A stretch of DNA of 64,000 nucleotides from Flaccisagitta enflata (GCA_965153355.1 OZ231127.1:52266001-52330000); one strand, 5' to 3'; counted from the stretch's first letter, positions 1 to 15,445 are shown. Numbers and translations: made by a program. Notes: generated from the letters alone by a model not told the origin.

Positions 1-650
1 TGGTCGAATTGAGCACGGAGATTGCGGCGATGGTCGTGGGCGCCTTGGTAGCGTTGGTTTACTCAAGCTTGCGGGCTGTCACGTCACCGCGCCAACAAAC
101 AGTTTTCCCCTTTTACTCTCACTTGCTTTCTTCTAAGAACTCTCAATGACATCATCAATTCCTACTCTGCCCAAATTCCCACTTCGACAAGAAATCTCTC
201 GCTTGAAAAGTTTCTTCACTCCTTTTTCAGCCTATGATCCCTAATACCAACAGACCAATCCCTTTCTTGCCTCAATATAACCTTAACGGCAAACCCTTCC
301 TCTGAAGCAAATCTCCACTCCGCTATTTCTCCCACAGTCACTGAGCCTTCATACCAACTTCCTCCCCCCTTCTCCTTCCGTCAGCCTATAAACAAACCCA
401 GCCACTTCCTTATCCCCCTCCCTCGGTCAGTCAGCCTTCAAATCATCCCGGCCCTTTTCCATCCTCCCTTAGCCAGTCAACCTTCATATACCTTCATAAC
501 TCTGGTGGGTGATTTCCGAATCTCAGCCGCGGTGGAAGCAGCAAAGAGAGGGTCGAAAGCGAGCGCGAGGATTCTCTCGACTTTGGCATAAATTGGCCGC
601 TGGAGAAAATAGAAAAGGAAAAAAGACAAAGTGAATAAGGAAAGAATGGA
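1..650. other. Non-repetitive flank, no gene recognised
   Basis: Moderately pyrimidine-rich sequence before the first microsatellite. I see no splice-consistent coding frame, RNA gene or interspersed family here. Confidence 0.4.
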
Positions 651-654
651 AGAA

Positions 655-670
655 AGAGAGAGATAGAGAG

Positions 671-741
<71 letters not shown>

Positions 742-750
742 AGAGAGAGG
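655..750. repeat. (GA)n microsatellite
   Basis: Near-perfect GA dinucleotide array with a few interruptions (GATA, GGA, GAATGA). Open frames over it encode only SLSL or ERER repeats. Confidence 0.97.
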
Positions 751-1363
751 CTATTGAGCCACTCTCGTATGTAATAATGCAAGCCACAGACAATAGATTG
801 CCATAGCTAAAAAGAAGCTGAGGAAGAAGCAAAAGAGAGGACGCTTTCTTTTTTCTTCCGCAAGTCCAAACTAGATAAACCAAACCAGGCAATAACACCA
901 TTCAGATCAAGATGAGGGTCAACAACAAGTAGAAAAGAAGAGTCCCAACCAATATATACACGCGGGCGCTCCGAGCGGCTAACAGCAAAAAGAAAAAAAA
1001 GACCAGAGCTTTCTGTCTTTGAATATCCGTGTATACAACGTCCATTCTGTGACTACGAGTATGAGTTCGTCTGTCCGATACTTTGTTCCTCATCAACTTT
1101 TGGCTTTCTTGTTTCTCCCTTTGATATCTTCGTCTCCTTTTTTTTCCCCATTTTTTTCTTCCTCATTTTCTTCCTTAAATTGTAACTGGTTCTTTCTTTG
1201 TTTCTTCCATTGTTCTTTCCTTTCTGGATATCGTTGTATTGAATTGTATCGTATTGTATTGTATTGGGCAAAAAGGTTATTATACATTGTGGCAAAAATG
1301 TCATTATACATTGTGGTTTTTTTTCTGTTTCACTATCCTATCCCCTCTCTCTCTCCCTCAATT

Positions 1364-1606
<243 letters not shown>

Positions 1607-1713
1607 TTTTCTTTTTGACCGTTGGCATTGGTTGCATTGGTTTCTATTCATATTCGGATTTTGATGCGGAAGGCCAAGGCATAAGTTAATGACTTGAGGT
1701 GTGTTTTGCGTGA

Positions 1714-1715
<2 letters not shown>

Positions 1716-1803
<88 letters not shown>

Positions 1804-1826
1804 TCAGACAGAGACAAAGAGAGAGC
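1716..1826. repeat. Compound (GA)n-(GACA)n microsatellite
   Basis: A GA array of about 68 bp passes directly into GACA units and then degenerates. This is an example of the GA-then-GACA polarity seen repeatedly in the window. Confidence 0.96.
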
Positions 1827-2103
1827 TCGGCACATATTTATGAACTGGACATAGCCTTGCACAATGTAGATTTACATAAATAAATATTGAGCCAAGAATC
1901 TCCATTGAGAAAGAGGTAAAAACACGTTCAGGGCTGCCTATTATGATTTATAGATGCGGATTCTTTCAAGTGATTAGCTTCCTTCTTTTGCTCCTTTGCC
2001 GCAAACACGCGACTCCGTACGTTGCTGTTTCCGTTTCGATCATTCACCCAGCCGGCTGCAGCCCCTTCACCCAGGGGTGTATATAAATGAGTCGGTTTTG
2101 ATA

Positions 2104-2390
2104 CCCCCCCCCCCGCCTTTGATTTTCTTCCCCACAACGTTGCGCGTCGCATACTAAAATCTATGACTTTCTTCCCCATAAAGCAACAGAATAGTGTAGT
2201 TAAGGTTTGAATAGTGTTAAATTGTGTTTTTCTAATCAGTTTTTATGATTTGATAGTGCCAAAAGTTCCCAAATTTTTTTTTTCTTTCCTCTTTTTCCAC
2301 CTTTGATTTTCTTCCCCATCTCCAAACCCTCTGATTTTTCCCCTCCCAGGGGGGGGGGGGGGGCTCAATTTAATACAGGCCTGCCCTCAC
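2104..2390. repeat. Poly-C and poly-G runs with duplicated TTTGATTTTCTTCCCCA
   Basis: A 12-13 bp C run near 2104 and a G run of about 16 bp near 2350 flank AT-rich sequence. The block CTTTGATTTTCTTCCCCA appears near 2117 and again near 2302, suggesting an old local duplication. No gene is visible. Confidence 0.6.
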
Positions 2391-2790
2391 CTCAGGCCAA
2401 AGAGATATGGCGTTAAATCTTTTCTCATCTCTTCTTTGTAAAACTTATTTCTTATAATTTGGATAGTCAAGGCGGCAAGCATTTTGGCCACAAACCTTTC
2501 TTTGTTATATAGGAGACATACTTTATTACATATACTTGTACCTTGATGTAAAAGAGAAGTTTTATTTAGGTAAATATGACTCTTTTGAGCTACTTCATAG
2601 GAAACTTTCTTCTAGTTCGCAATTGTGAACGCAACTATTAGCTATCTTTTACCTTTGGTCTACTGCGTTGGCCCCATTTTCACATCCCTCCTTTTTTCCA
2701 GTCACTGTTGATTGTTGAACTCATCCGTAACCATTATAACATCTGGCTCAGAAACGAGCCCGATTCCTATCATTCATTCCCCAAAACCCC
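2391..2790. other. AT-rich spacer, nothing recognised
   Basis: No frame, family member or RNA-like structure that I can support. Confidence 0.4.
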
Positions 2791-3225
2791 TTTTTGGGCA
2801 GCGGCCCCGAAGGGTTCGATGACCTGTGCTTTCACACATATGGGGGATTTTTTCCTCCTCCTCCTTCTTCTTCTTCTACGTCCCCCCTTTGACTCAGATC
2901 CTAGCTTCAAGGCCCAAATCCCAGCCTTGAGGCCCAAATCCTAGCCTTAAGGCCCAAATCCCTGCCTTGAGGCCCACATCCCAATCTTGAGACCCAAATC
3001 TCAGCCTCAAGGCCCAAATCCCATTCTTGAACCCCCAAGACTGGGATTTGGGCCTCAAGGCTGGGATTTGGGCCTTGAGGCTAGGGGGGGACGGAGAAGG
3101 AGGTGGAGGCGGAAAAATCCCCATATGTGTGAAAGCATAGGTCATTGACCCCTTCAAAGCCGCTGCCTTGCTCCCCCTTCAACTTTAACCACAACCTACT
3201 TAAGTAGTAGGGCACGGGGGACTAT
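2791..3225. mobile_element. Family B foldback element (CTATGCTTTCACA subtype)
   Basis: It starts with the short end TTTTTGGGCAGCGGCCCCGA and GATGACCTGTGCTTTCACA. A core of 20-bp units (AGGCCCAAATCCCAGCCTTG) follows and flips to its reverse complement near 3042. It ends with the inverted copy CCCCATATGTGTGAAAGCATAGGTCA, CCGCTGCC and the extended tail through the AAGTAGTAGGGCA segment. It has no coding capacity; the frames are 20-bp repeat translations. Structurally it resembles foldback elements, but the family is not one I recognise. Confidence 0.85.
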
Positions 3226-3660
3226 TTCTACTCCATCCCGAAAACCTCTCTCCTTGGCTCAACGTGTAACAGCGGTAACATACATCCATTCCCATCATGC
3301 CATTTTGCCTTTTCGACCAAAGAAACACTCTCCTTAAACTCCATGTTCCTGAATCTACAAGTTTTTCATTCTCTCAGCTGCTTCATCACTCTAGAAATTT
3401 CTAGAAACTTAATGTTTTTCGTCCATAACCTTCTCCATTCCTGATCCTCCAACGTCTCTGATAGCCGGTAGCCCCCTTGCAATTTTGGGCCCACCCTCTA
3501 GTTTTCGTAGCCATAGCTTCTCTAAGTATAACTTATAGGCTACTGCAATGGTCACAACCATCACCTCCATCGCTCTTCCTTCGAAACTTCAGCCCCGAAT
3601 CTGAACTTCTCGGGCCCGATACTGTTATTTGTCGATGCTACGGTTTCTTCGGCTATAGCT
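3226..3660. other. Spacer, no gene recognised
   Basis: Mixed-composition sequence without a convincing frame or repeat family member. Confidence 0.4.
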
Positions 3661-3795
3661 AAGGCTTTAGCGATGGTTGAGGCGATGGTAGAGGCGGTGG
3701 TAGAGGCGATGGTAGAGGCGGTGGATGTGGCGGTGGTGGCAGCAGTGGCAGTAACGACGGCGGCAGCGGGAACGGCAGCGGAAGGAAAGCCTTGG
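3660..3795. repeat. GC-rich GGCGATGGTAGAG minisatellite
   Basis: Degenerate 12-bp units such as GAGGCGATGGTA and GAGGCGGTGGTA, decaying into GGCAGCAG units. Trinucleotide phase gives Ala/Val/Thr-rich shadow frames on the minus strand. Confidence 0.85.
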
Positions 3796-3994
3796 CCTGA
3801 AATATCGACAGCGTGAATATTATTCGAGAAAATCGATTTATCGGCAAGAAAAGGAAAGTCGCTCTCCATTTCCCTCGCTTCCTTCAGCCCGATTCCGTCT
3901 CCACAAATATATTATCAGATACTCACTTTTTTTTTCTCTTTCCGTTCAGTTTCCTTTTCGTCCGTTTTTGTTGCTTTTTTTTTCTTTTTTTTTT

Positions 3995-4136
3995 TAGTCG
4001 CGGACACGCGACTCTAGAACTTGCCGTGTCGGTCGGTACGTTGCTAAGAAATATTGTCAGAATTGCGAGCGGTTTTCGCATTGCGGCTCCTGCCCAACCG
4101 TCTGCGACTGGATTGCCGTGTATCCGGCCTTGTTTT
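3995..4136 (+). mobile_element. Family A element, complete
   Basis: Head hairpin TAGTCGCGGACACGCGACTCTA, short GTCGGTCGGT tract, middle with TTTTCGCATTGCGGCTCCTG, and terminal TGTATCCGGCCTTG. It is bordered by T-runs on both sides, as in most copies. No coding sequence. Confidence 0.88.
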
Positions 4137-4256
4137 GTATAAACGTTCATCCATTCTAGCTTCCTTAAAAATTTGTTGCTAAGTTGCCTGTTTTTCTATT
4201 TCCTTCTCTCCGTTTTTCTTTTTTCTCTTTTTTTTTCTTTTTTCTCTTTTTTTTTT

Positions 4257-4462
<206 letters not shown>

Positions 4463-5170
4463 AAATTAGTCTAAATAACTATGGCAAAATGATAAAAGGA
4501 AGTGAATGAGAAAATTCCCTTGTTAGCTTATTTTCAGAGCAGTTTTAAAAAATCCTTGACAATGCCAGTTGGTCAAAATAGTTATTGGCTGTTGGCAAAA
4601 AAAAGATTTTCACCCATTTTTGTACAATATGTCAAGTGAGCAATTGCCAGGTTGGTTTTAGATTACAATGTCACATAAAGAAAATCTTTTGTTGATAGAA
4701 ACCTTTTGTCCACAAAAGATTTTAGTTGGCCCAAAGCAATTTTTCCATTGGGCATTTCTGATCTAAATACATTCAGTCATTTCATATGTAAAAGAAAGAA
4801 ATATGATTATCCTGGAAAAGGGTAAGGGATTAAAATCAAAGAAGTATTCAGTCTACTAATGACTTAGTTGAATTTCTGAAAACGAACATAAGACTGTTTG
4901 AATGATTTAAAATTGTTTTTGTCAAGAGCATTGAGCAAGTCTTATTTCACTGGTCTATTTTATGGTCTATCTTTATGGTTGGTGCATCATCCAAAAATGA
5001 GCATTGTAACTGCTACCCTGCACAAAACATGACGCCGTACTCCAGGATCGAAATTTAAAGACAATGATAATATACCAAATTTCGGACACAACAGGACGAT
5101 CAAACTCTTAAAAATTATGTTTATGCAGCTGTGATATCAGTTCTTTTCAAAATTGATGAAAACATAATTG
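4463..5170. other. AT-rich spacer, no gene recognised
   Basis: Contains a small possible hairpin near 4730 (GGCCCAAAGC..CATTGGGC). Otherwise no frame or family member was identified. Confidence 0.4.
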
Positions 5171-5249
5171 AAAAAAAAAAGGCTGCTAAAAAAAACCGCG
5201 CATGAGCGGATTATTAGATATCTATCCTTCCTATTTTCGCTAATGTTAA

Positions 5250-5570
5250 GTGCGTTATCCATGTCCCAACCCTGCACCATCTACGCGAAGCCGCGCCAGC
5301 AACACCACCACCATCACCACCACCATCGCCACCACCGACGCCGCAGCTCTATCGTTGGATATATTGTGTTTCTGTTGGCTTCCTTGTCGCCGCCGCGGCC
5401 ACTGGCTGTTGCTTTTGCTGCCGCGGCAAGGGCAACGCCGCAGCAGCCTCAGCATCCCTCTTCTTCTCGGCGGATCAATAAGTCCTAATTTGTTATGGAC
5501 TAACATCGGCGCGACCCAGAGAACGCGAACGCGCAACGACGCCGGCCCAGCCCGGGCCGCAACGCACTAC
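5250..5570. other. GC/CpG-rich patch with CCACCATCAC triplets
   Basis: CpG content is clearly higher than in the surroundings. A CACCACCATCACCACC block at about 5302-5335 gives a His-rich frame on plus. It could be an exon or CpG island fragment, but I see no homology, so I do not call a gene. Confidence 0.45.
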
Positions 5571-5580
5571 AACAGAAGAA

Positions 5581-5654
<74 letters not shown>

Positions 5655-5918
5655 CAGAGAGAGACAGAGAGACAGAGAGACAGAGACAGTGAGACAGAGA
5701 CAGAGACAGACAGAGACAGAGACAGTGAGAGACAGAGAGAGAAAGAAAGACAAACAAGAGACAGACAGAGACAGATAGAGAAAGACAGAGACAGACAGAA
5801 ACAGACAGAGACAGGCACATAGACTTAAACAAAGAGGGGAAAAAACAAAATAAGAAAGCAGGAAAAGAAAGAAAGATAAAAAGAAAAAAGAAAACAACAA
5901 GAAAATCGAATGAATGAA

Positions 5919-5982
<64 letters not shown>

Positions 5983-6062
5983 GAATGAATGAATGAATGA
6001 ATGAATGAATGAATGAATGAATGAATAAATGAATGAAAATAAGAATGAATGTATGGATGCAT
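5581..6062. repeat. Compound (GA)n-(GACA)n-(AAAT)n-(GAAT)n array
   Basis: A GA array (5583-5648) gives way to GACAGA mixtures to about 5817, then GAAA-rich sequence, AAAT units (about 5915-5980) and GAAT units (about 5983-6055). Long Ser/Leu/Cys/Ile/Phe frames on minus are repeat translations. Confidence 0.96.
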
Positions 6063-6176
6063 GAATGAGGATGTAGAAAGCGGACGCATGGCATCTTTTG
6101 ACAGTCCGTATTTCAATTTATCATCAAAAATGTATTCACTTTTACAACTGGTAGAAAAATCGATAGAATTCGTATG

Positions 6177-6178
<2 letters not shown>

Positions 6179-6217
<39 letters not shown>
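6179..6217. repeat. (GA)n microsatellite
   Basis: Pure GA array of about 19 units. Confidence 0.97.
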
Positions 6218-6220
<3 letters not shown>

Positions 6221-6549
6221 CAGTACTGAAATTAGATCGATGCAATCTATCGAAGATTTTTATTGGTCGATAGTTTTTACTGTTTGAAACTGATAAGCTT
6301 AGGCACGATGAAGCATCTCTTTCACTCAGTTTCGCGATGGGCGCCAAGTCCTTTCATTGGCGCCACGTTCTATTAACGATATCGGTCTCAAACTCGCTGA
6401 GTGTGTCGATGGTAATATCTTTTTTTTTCATTGTGTACACATCGCTTGAGCAGACTCAGGGTGTGTTTCTAGTGACGACCGAAAACGTATTTGTTCCCAT
6501 TGAACGCGTTAACAGCGTGAACACATATTCAAGAATTCCAACTGCCCCA

Positions 6550-6715
6550 CGAGGGAGTGAGCGAAGTGAGTGAGCGAGCCCGTGAACAGAGTGAGTGAGC
6601 GAAGCAAACATAGCTAAGTAAGGGTAGCAAAGCGGGGGTAGCAAAGCAGAGTGCTGCGGAGCGAGTGAGCGAAGTGAGCGGTGCAAGCGAATAAACGTAG
6701 CGAGCGACCGAGTGG
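6550..6715. repeat. Degenerate GAGTGAGCGAAG repeat
   Basis: Irregular repetition of GAGTGAGCGAA and GGTAGCAAAGCG units. The polymorphic unit length suggests an old minisatellite. Confidence 0.7.
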
Positions 6716-7504
<789 letters not shown>

Positions 7505-7631
7505 TTTTGAGCTATTAATCTTTCCTGGTTGCTGCAAAAAGATTGTCACAGAAAAAAGAATTATCAACAACATACTCAAAGATTTGACAGAAGCTGTTTT
7601 ACTTAGAACGAGATTGGGACAAGAGAGAGAC

Positions 7632-7672
7632 AAGAAGAAGAAGAAGAAGAAGAAGAAGAAGAAGAAGAAGAA
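7632..7672. repeat. (GAA)n microsatellite
   Basis: Pure AAG/GAA triplet run of about 13 units. Confidence 0.96.
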
Positions 7673-7792
7673 TACACTGCAGCGCGTATTAAGGAAAGCA
7701 AGAAAGCAAAAAAACAAAAAGGAATTTCTTTTTTCCCCGAACTCACGATCTCATTTATCATCCATAAATTCCCGTCAATGCCAATCCAGTTG

Positions 7793-7796
<4 letters not shown>

Positions 7797-7888
<92 letters not shown>

Positions 7889-7932
7889 TGTTAGCAGCAA
7901 ACAAACAAACAAACAAACAGACAGACAGACAG

Positions 7933-7982
<50 letters not shown>

Positions 7983-7990
7983 TGACAGAC

Positions 7991-8041
<51 letters not shown>

Positions 8042-8082
8042 AAGACAGACAGACAGACAGACAGATAGACAGATAGACAGAA
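7797..8082. repeat. (GA)n, (AAAC)n and (GACA)n arrays
   Basis: A GA array (7797-7886), a short spacer, AAAC units (about 7899-7917), then about 165 bp of CAGA units with few interruptions. It again shows GA 5' of GACA on the purine strand. Confidence 0.97.
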
Positions 8083-8203
8083 GTGTTGATGATAGCATGT
8101 TGTCTTCATGCACATGCATGCTTTGGTAGCAACGTTGTCCAACTTTCATAGATATGTTTGTGACTCACAAATTGTGAGTATTTGTTTGTTTCGTCTTTCA
8201 CCG

Positions 8204-8487
8204 TCCGGATGCGTCCGTCAGGAACGCATATCTTTATACGAGGGTCTGTCCATCCATCTGTTGGTCAGTCCGTCCATCCACCCGTTACACCTCCTTATAA
8301 GTCACAGATGTTGGCCCTTTTCTGCCGGGGCGATGTCGCGAACAAACCAAAGGCTCTTTCAGATATTGAGGGTTGTCTGTCCGACTATCTGTCCCTGCAT
8401 ATATCTCACATGTTTAGTACCAAAGTCAATACATGCGGAGATAAGTCCGGACGCATCGCTGCCCGATTTGGCTCGTTCTACCTCGAC
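8204..8487 (+). mobile_element. Family D element
   Basis: Head hairpin GATGCGTCCGTCAGGAACGCAT, GTCTGTCCATCC tetranucleotide segment, and terminal GTCCGGACGCATCGCTGCCC. Two other copies, at 9815-10054 (minus) and 19709-19993 (plus), share the ends and the TATCTCACAT..TTAGT..CAATACA..GCGGAGA segment. No coding sequence. Confidence 0.82.
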
Positions 8488-8510
8488 CTTGTCTGTCTGT
8501 CTCTCTCTCC

Positions 8511-8513
<3 letters not shown>

Positions 8514-8588
<75 letters not shown>
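8514..8588. repeat. (CT)n microsatellite
   Basis: Pure CT array, preceded by TGTCTGTCTGTC units, so GA-then-GACA on the minus strand. Confidence 0.97.
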
Positions 8589-8591
<3 letters not shown>

Positions 8592-9305
8592 CCCATGATG
8601 GCATTTCTTAGAATTGATGACTTCCCTCTTGTCATTGAATCTTGAAAATGGAGGCTGCAAAATCAGAGAGGAAGCTCCACGGCTTGAAGGGGGGAAAATC
8701 CAAATAAACATTTGTCGAAAAATCTTGAGCAAGTCGGGATGTTCCCAAATCATACATTTAAAAGAAAGCGAAAGATGAACATTTTTGCCACACAAAAGTT
8801 ATAGTTCAACTCAGAAACAACCACGATTTGTGTTTTAGAAAAACAGTTGAACCTCGCAGTAGCGGGTTTCAAGGGATTTATCATTACTGTTTTAGGCGGA
8901 TTTATGTTATTGCCATAAAAAAGAAATTTTATGAAGGTGCTTACATTTAACATCCGTTATTGAAGGTTTTGCGTAACGCTTGGGTCCGTTATGTTGTTGG
9001 GGTGCAACTGGCAGTTCTTTTTGCGCTTCATGTCATGATAAAGGATATGCAGGATTTTCTACCGCAAAAAAAAAAAAAAAAAATAAAAAAAAATAAAAAA
9101 AAGAGAACAAAAGAATATTGGGTAATGCGATCTCCACTGATTATCCTAGTCGTCTTACGGAAGCTTCAGTATTTTGAACGTGACGATGGAATAAAAATGA
9201 TGCAGCATAGATCTCGTCAGTTATGGTAACCCTGACACCTGGAGCTAACCTACTTCCTGCCTTCACCTCAACGCCATTATTTTGTGTGTGAACGTGCATG
9301 TGCCG

Positions 9306-9308
<3 letters not shown>
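8589..9308. other. Spacer with A-rich run
   Basis: Contains an A-rich stretch near 9065-9105 and no recognised gene or family member. Confidence 0.4.

Positions 9309-9375
<67 letters not shown>
9309..9375. repeat. (GA)n microsatellite
   Basis: Pure GA array of about 33 units. Confidence 0.97.
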
Positions 9376-9377
<2 letters not shown>

Positions 9378-9569
9378 GACGTCATTACAGAGGTTGTTTT
9401 GGTTCGGCATCTCATCGAGCATTCTGCGTTGGATCCAAAGGTAATAAATCAATGGAATCTACGGCAAGGATCATCTTTGAGGAATCGCGAAACAGATTAG
9501 TCCTCTCCTTCCTTCCTAGCCCCCATCCCCCCCCCCCCTTCTCCCTTTCGACGTGGTTTCCCTTTGTCT

Positions 9570-9692
<123 letters not shown>

Positions 9693-9814
9693 CCCCCAGA
9701 CCCCCACCATTCGCTTTTCTCATTTCCTAAAGAAAAACACGAGGTAAGCGGGTTATTTCTTCACCACTTGCTCCTATGCGTAATACATGCAAGGTCGGGC
9801 ACAACATAGGTACT

Positions 9815-10054
9815 CAAACAAGCCCGACCGGGCAACGATGCGTACGGACTGTGTCTCTGCGTGTATTGATCATGTGACATATATGGAGGGACAGATGGAC
9901 GAACAGGCTGAAGAAACAACTGAGTAGTAGGCTCTCAAAATATGTTGGTTTATCATATGTTTCAGTATAGGATTTCACCGTGCTCAAAAACCGCCGAGAC
10001 GGACGGAAGGACGGACCGACGCTCCTATTGAGCTGCAATCCTGACGGACGCATC
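9815..10054 (-). mobile_element. Family D element, minus orientation
   Basis: Reading the minus strand: head GGATGCGTCCGTCAGGATTGCA, GTCGGTCCGTCCTTCCGTCC array, middle with a conserved AAAACCG..GTTT..GAGAGCC layout, and end CGTACGCATCGTTGCCCGGTC. The order of segments matches 19709-19993 in inverse orientation. Confidence 0.82.
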
Positions 10055-10534
10055 CAGAAACTATCAAAGAGTTGTGTGAAGTTTGAGTTGATTATGCTCA
10101 TAGCATTGTTTTACTGCAATGCACTCCAGGGTAGTTTCAGTGTGAGTTAGAAGTGCAGTCTACCAAGATGCACTCCAGAATATCGTTGCCAGGGATTTTA
10201 GTTTCCATTTTTGCCTGGACCAGGTGCAGGGAACCCAATACCGATTTTGGTGACAGCAATCGGTACAACGTTTATATTGGAATGCGGATAAAAGAATACT
10301 GTTACTATCTGAAGGGAAGGGGGCACAAGGCAGAAAAATATTAACAATAGAAAAAAATGATTTTTTTGCTGACAGATAACTGACATGACATTAGCGCTGA
10401 CGAGAGCCACCTTCATTGGTTGATCGACAAGTTGTGATATGAAAAAAATCCTTATTCACCATTGAACAAAAAATGCAGCCCTGTCGAACTCTCTATGCGA
10501 AATATGATTCCAATCATAATAGCCCAAATTCTTC

Positions 10535-10539
<5 letters not shown>
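10055..10539. other. Spacer, no gene recognised
   Basis: Two short related units with GCACTCCAG near 10120 and 10170; otherwise unassigned. Confidence 0.4.

Positions 10540-10619
<80 letters not shown>
10540..10619. repeat. (CT)n microsatellite
   Basis: Pure CT array of about 40 units. Confidence 0.98.
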
Positions 10620-10621
<2 letters not shown>

Positions 10622-10649
10622 TCCATCTTTTAGGCCTTCTTTCTATGGA

Positions 10650-10775
10650 GCAACATCAGCGGCAGTGACTGCAGCAGTATCGGTTATTAACCAGGAATAT
10701 ATTGGTATGAAAGCAGGGACGGCGTCGCACCAGCAGCTGTAGCAGCAGCTGCAGCCGCAGCGGTCCCGATTCCCC
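10650..10775. repeat. CAG/GCA-rich triplet patch
   Basis: Imperfect GCAGCAG clusters (CAGCAGCTGTAGCAGCAGCTGCAGCC). The embedded CAGCTGTAGCAGCAGCTG is locally palindromic. No supported coding frame. Confidence 0.6.
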
Positions 10776-10859
10776 ATCGACTGTCATCTTGGGATGAATA
10801 TTTGAGATATTGAACAGAACAGCAAATACTAAAACCACGCGCCTTCCTCCACCTCCTCT

Positions 10860-12861
<2,002 letters not shown>

Positions 12862-13482
12862 CCGGGTCATCCACCTGAGTGGTCGGATTATGTTAAGCTT
12901 TTATTCATTGATGATTGAAGTTATGTACTTGAAATTTATCTAGTCCTAAAGAATATGCATTGACGTTGTTTGTATCACAATTTCATCCATTTTGGTCAAG
13001 TAGTTTGTGTTTTACAAGGATTTTAAGTAAAACCTCATGTTTCCCCACTGAGCAGATTTTCCATTAAAATCCAAATAAAAAAGTTTTTATGTTAACATTA
13101 CATTTCTTTTTTGAGAAATCTGAGCCATCATTCTAGTTAAGCCTTGAATAGTTGACTATTCAAACTAATCAACTATCTTTTTTTTTCAATTCATGAATTA
13201 CTCAAGACTAATCTTGTCTCTTTAGAATGATTTTGTTAAAAAATATTGAAAATGAAGGCAAGCAGGATTTTTGATTTTCCTGAAAATGTTGTTTATCGGG
13301 AGAATATCAGCTTTTATTTCAAATCCATGAAATAGACAAACTACTAAACCAAAATGGATCAAATTTTGATACAAAAACCGTCAAAGTATACTCTTTAAAG
13401 TTACATCAATTGCAAATACATGACTTCTACGATTTATGAATAAAAGCTTTACATGATCTGACAACTCAGGTGGATGACCCGG
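12862..13482. mobile_element. 621-bp TA-flanked MITE, long inverted arms
   Basis: The left end CCGGGTCATCCACCTGAGT is mirrored at the right end (ACTCAGGTGGATGACCCGG). Both are bordered by TA (12860-12861 and 13483-13484), consistent with a Tc1/mariner-type target duplication. The inverted similarity continues inward about 170 bp, for example AAGCTTTTATTCAT and CCATTTTGGT..AGTAGTTTGT, with substitutions. No transposase frame. The family assignment to Tc1/mariner rests only on the TA flank and the inverted repeats. Confidence 0.88.
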
Positions 13483-14019
<537 letters not shown>

Positions 14020-14334
14020 CTTAGCGGCGGCGACAGATTTCTACGTATATTTTGAAAAGATGCCTGAATGAAATGGAGCATAATTCTTGTGATTCTGAAA
14101 ACGGAGGCGCACTTGCATCGTTTTCGTCATTACACAGAAACACACAAGACTAAATCCACGCACGCCCATCTATCTTTCTTTTCCAAGCTCGCTCACGACC
14201 CAAGTCAAGTCCGGTCGACCGGTGTTTGCTTCTTCTTCTTCTTCGTCTTCATCTCCTTTACTCGTTCCAGCGCCGGCCGTTGGCTTGACTTTGGCGTGGA
14301 TTGAACATTTCTCCATGAATAAAATGTTCCGGTT

Positions 14335-14570
14335 GACGAGACATGATGGCTCGATGACGATGGGGCGAAGAAAATAACAATGACCGGGTCGCTTGGACGC
14401 GCCAATTGTTTGTGTCTAGATTGAGATAAGATGGCTTGATAATGATGAGGTAAAGAAAACCACGATAACCCGGTTGCCCGATCGCACCAACCGCTTCCCT
14501 CTTGAGGCGAGATGTGGTGGTAAACGAAAAGCCACATGAACGAAGTCATCCAATTGCGCTAAACGTTTCA
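14335..14570. repeat. Three degenerate tandem copies of an about 86-bp unit
   Basis: The phrase GAGACATGATGGCTCGATGA, its variant GAGATAAGATGGCTTGATAA about 86 bp later, and GCGAGATGTGGTGG about 84 bp after that mark three units. Each is followed by AAGAAAA..ACCGGGT-like and GCGCCAA-like segments. No frame is conserved across the units. Confidence 0.65.
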
Positions 14571-14749
14571 CCTCTTAACAAGGCCGGATTATTATCATTA
14601 TTATTATCATTTTTATTATTGTGTTTTTATCCGTCAACATAAAATGCGACATGCAACCATCAATCACATATAGCGGGCCAATGTGCAGTTGCTTACGGTT
14701 TGAGGAAGGGGCAGTCATGTTTTGAACAGCTAATTTGGCAAACCGTTTT

Positions 14750-14858
14750 TAGTCGCGGACACGCGACTCTAGAATTTGCTGTGTCGGTCGGTCACATTTC
14801 TGTTCTACGCTCCTGCCCACCCGTCCGCGGCTAGGGGGGAGTGTATACGGCCTTGTTT
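14750..14858 (+). mobile_element. Family A element, short
   Basis: Head TAGTCGCGGACACGCGACTCTA, GTCGGTCGGTCA, GCTCCTGCCCACCCGTCCGC and terminal GTATACGGCCTTG. It lacks most of the middle region and is among the shortest complete copies. Confidence 0.87.
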
Positions 14859-15040
14859 ACAAACACACAAGAAACACAACTTTATCTTTAAACGAAACCC
14901 CATTAAGTCCTACATGGTCACCACTTTCCCCAACGAGATTCCACTTATACATTTTTTTTCTTCACTGGATTACAAACGTGTCAGTCAACGAAGCCAACCG
15001 CTGCTCTCACACTCGGCGCAAACGATGATCCCTTGATATA

Positions 15041-15124
15041 CTCTCTCTGTCTCTGTCTCTGTCTCTGTCGCTGTCTCTGTCTATCTCTTTCTCTCTATCT
15101 CTCTATCTCTATCTCTATGTCTCT
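15041..15124. repeat. (CTGTCT)n / (CT)n array
   Basis: Mixed CTGT and CTAT units in a CT background. Confidence 0.93.
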
Positions 15125-15299
15125 GTCAACCCCCCCCCTCCTCATATCGACGCCATATTGATGCTCTCAGATGCAGTTTGAAAATCACCTCATCAATGAA
15201 CAAGGTCAACATATGATTACCTAGGTCATTACCTATGATTACCTTTCATAACCCATTTTTCCAATAATTGCCTATAGATGACTAGAGGCACAACTTTAA

Positions 15300-15445
15300 C
15301 AATATTTCTGACGGAAGGATGGACAGACAGAAGGACGGAGGGATAGACAAAGTGACGGATGGTCAGACAGACGGATGAATGGATAGATGGACAGAGGATA
15401 AACCGATGGGTGGATGGCCGACAGATGGACAGATGGATGCGTTTA
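15300..15445. repeat. Degenerate GACGGATGGACA tract, possible eroded A/D-type element
   Basis: Repeated GGACAGACAGAAGGACGGA and GATGGACAGATGGATG units resemble the reverse complement of the tetranucleotide tract of families A and D. No hairpin head is recognisable. Confidence 0.45.

Noticed and set aside
2350-2366. Telomere-like or G-quadruplex array at the G run
   Set aside because: It is a plain homopolymer run, with no TTAGGG-type repeats anywhere in the window.
5168-5488. 107-codon frame with a run of His and an N-terminal hydrophobic stretch
   Set aside because: The His run comes from CCACCATCAC triplets. No homology, and the frame begins in an A-rich stretch. An exon cannot be excluded, but I cannot support it.
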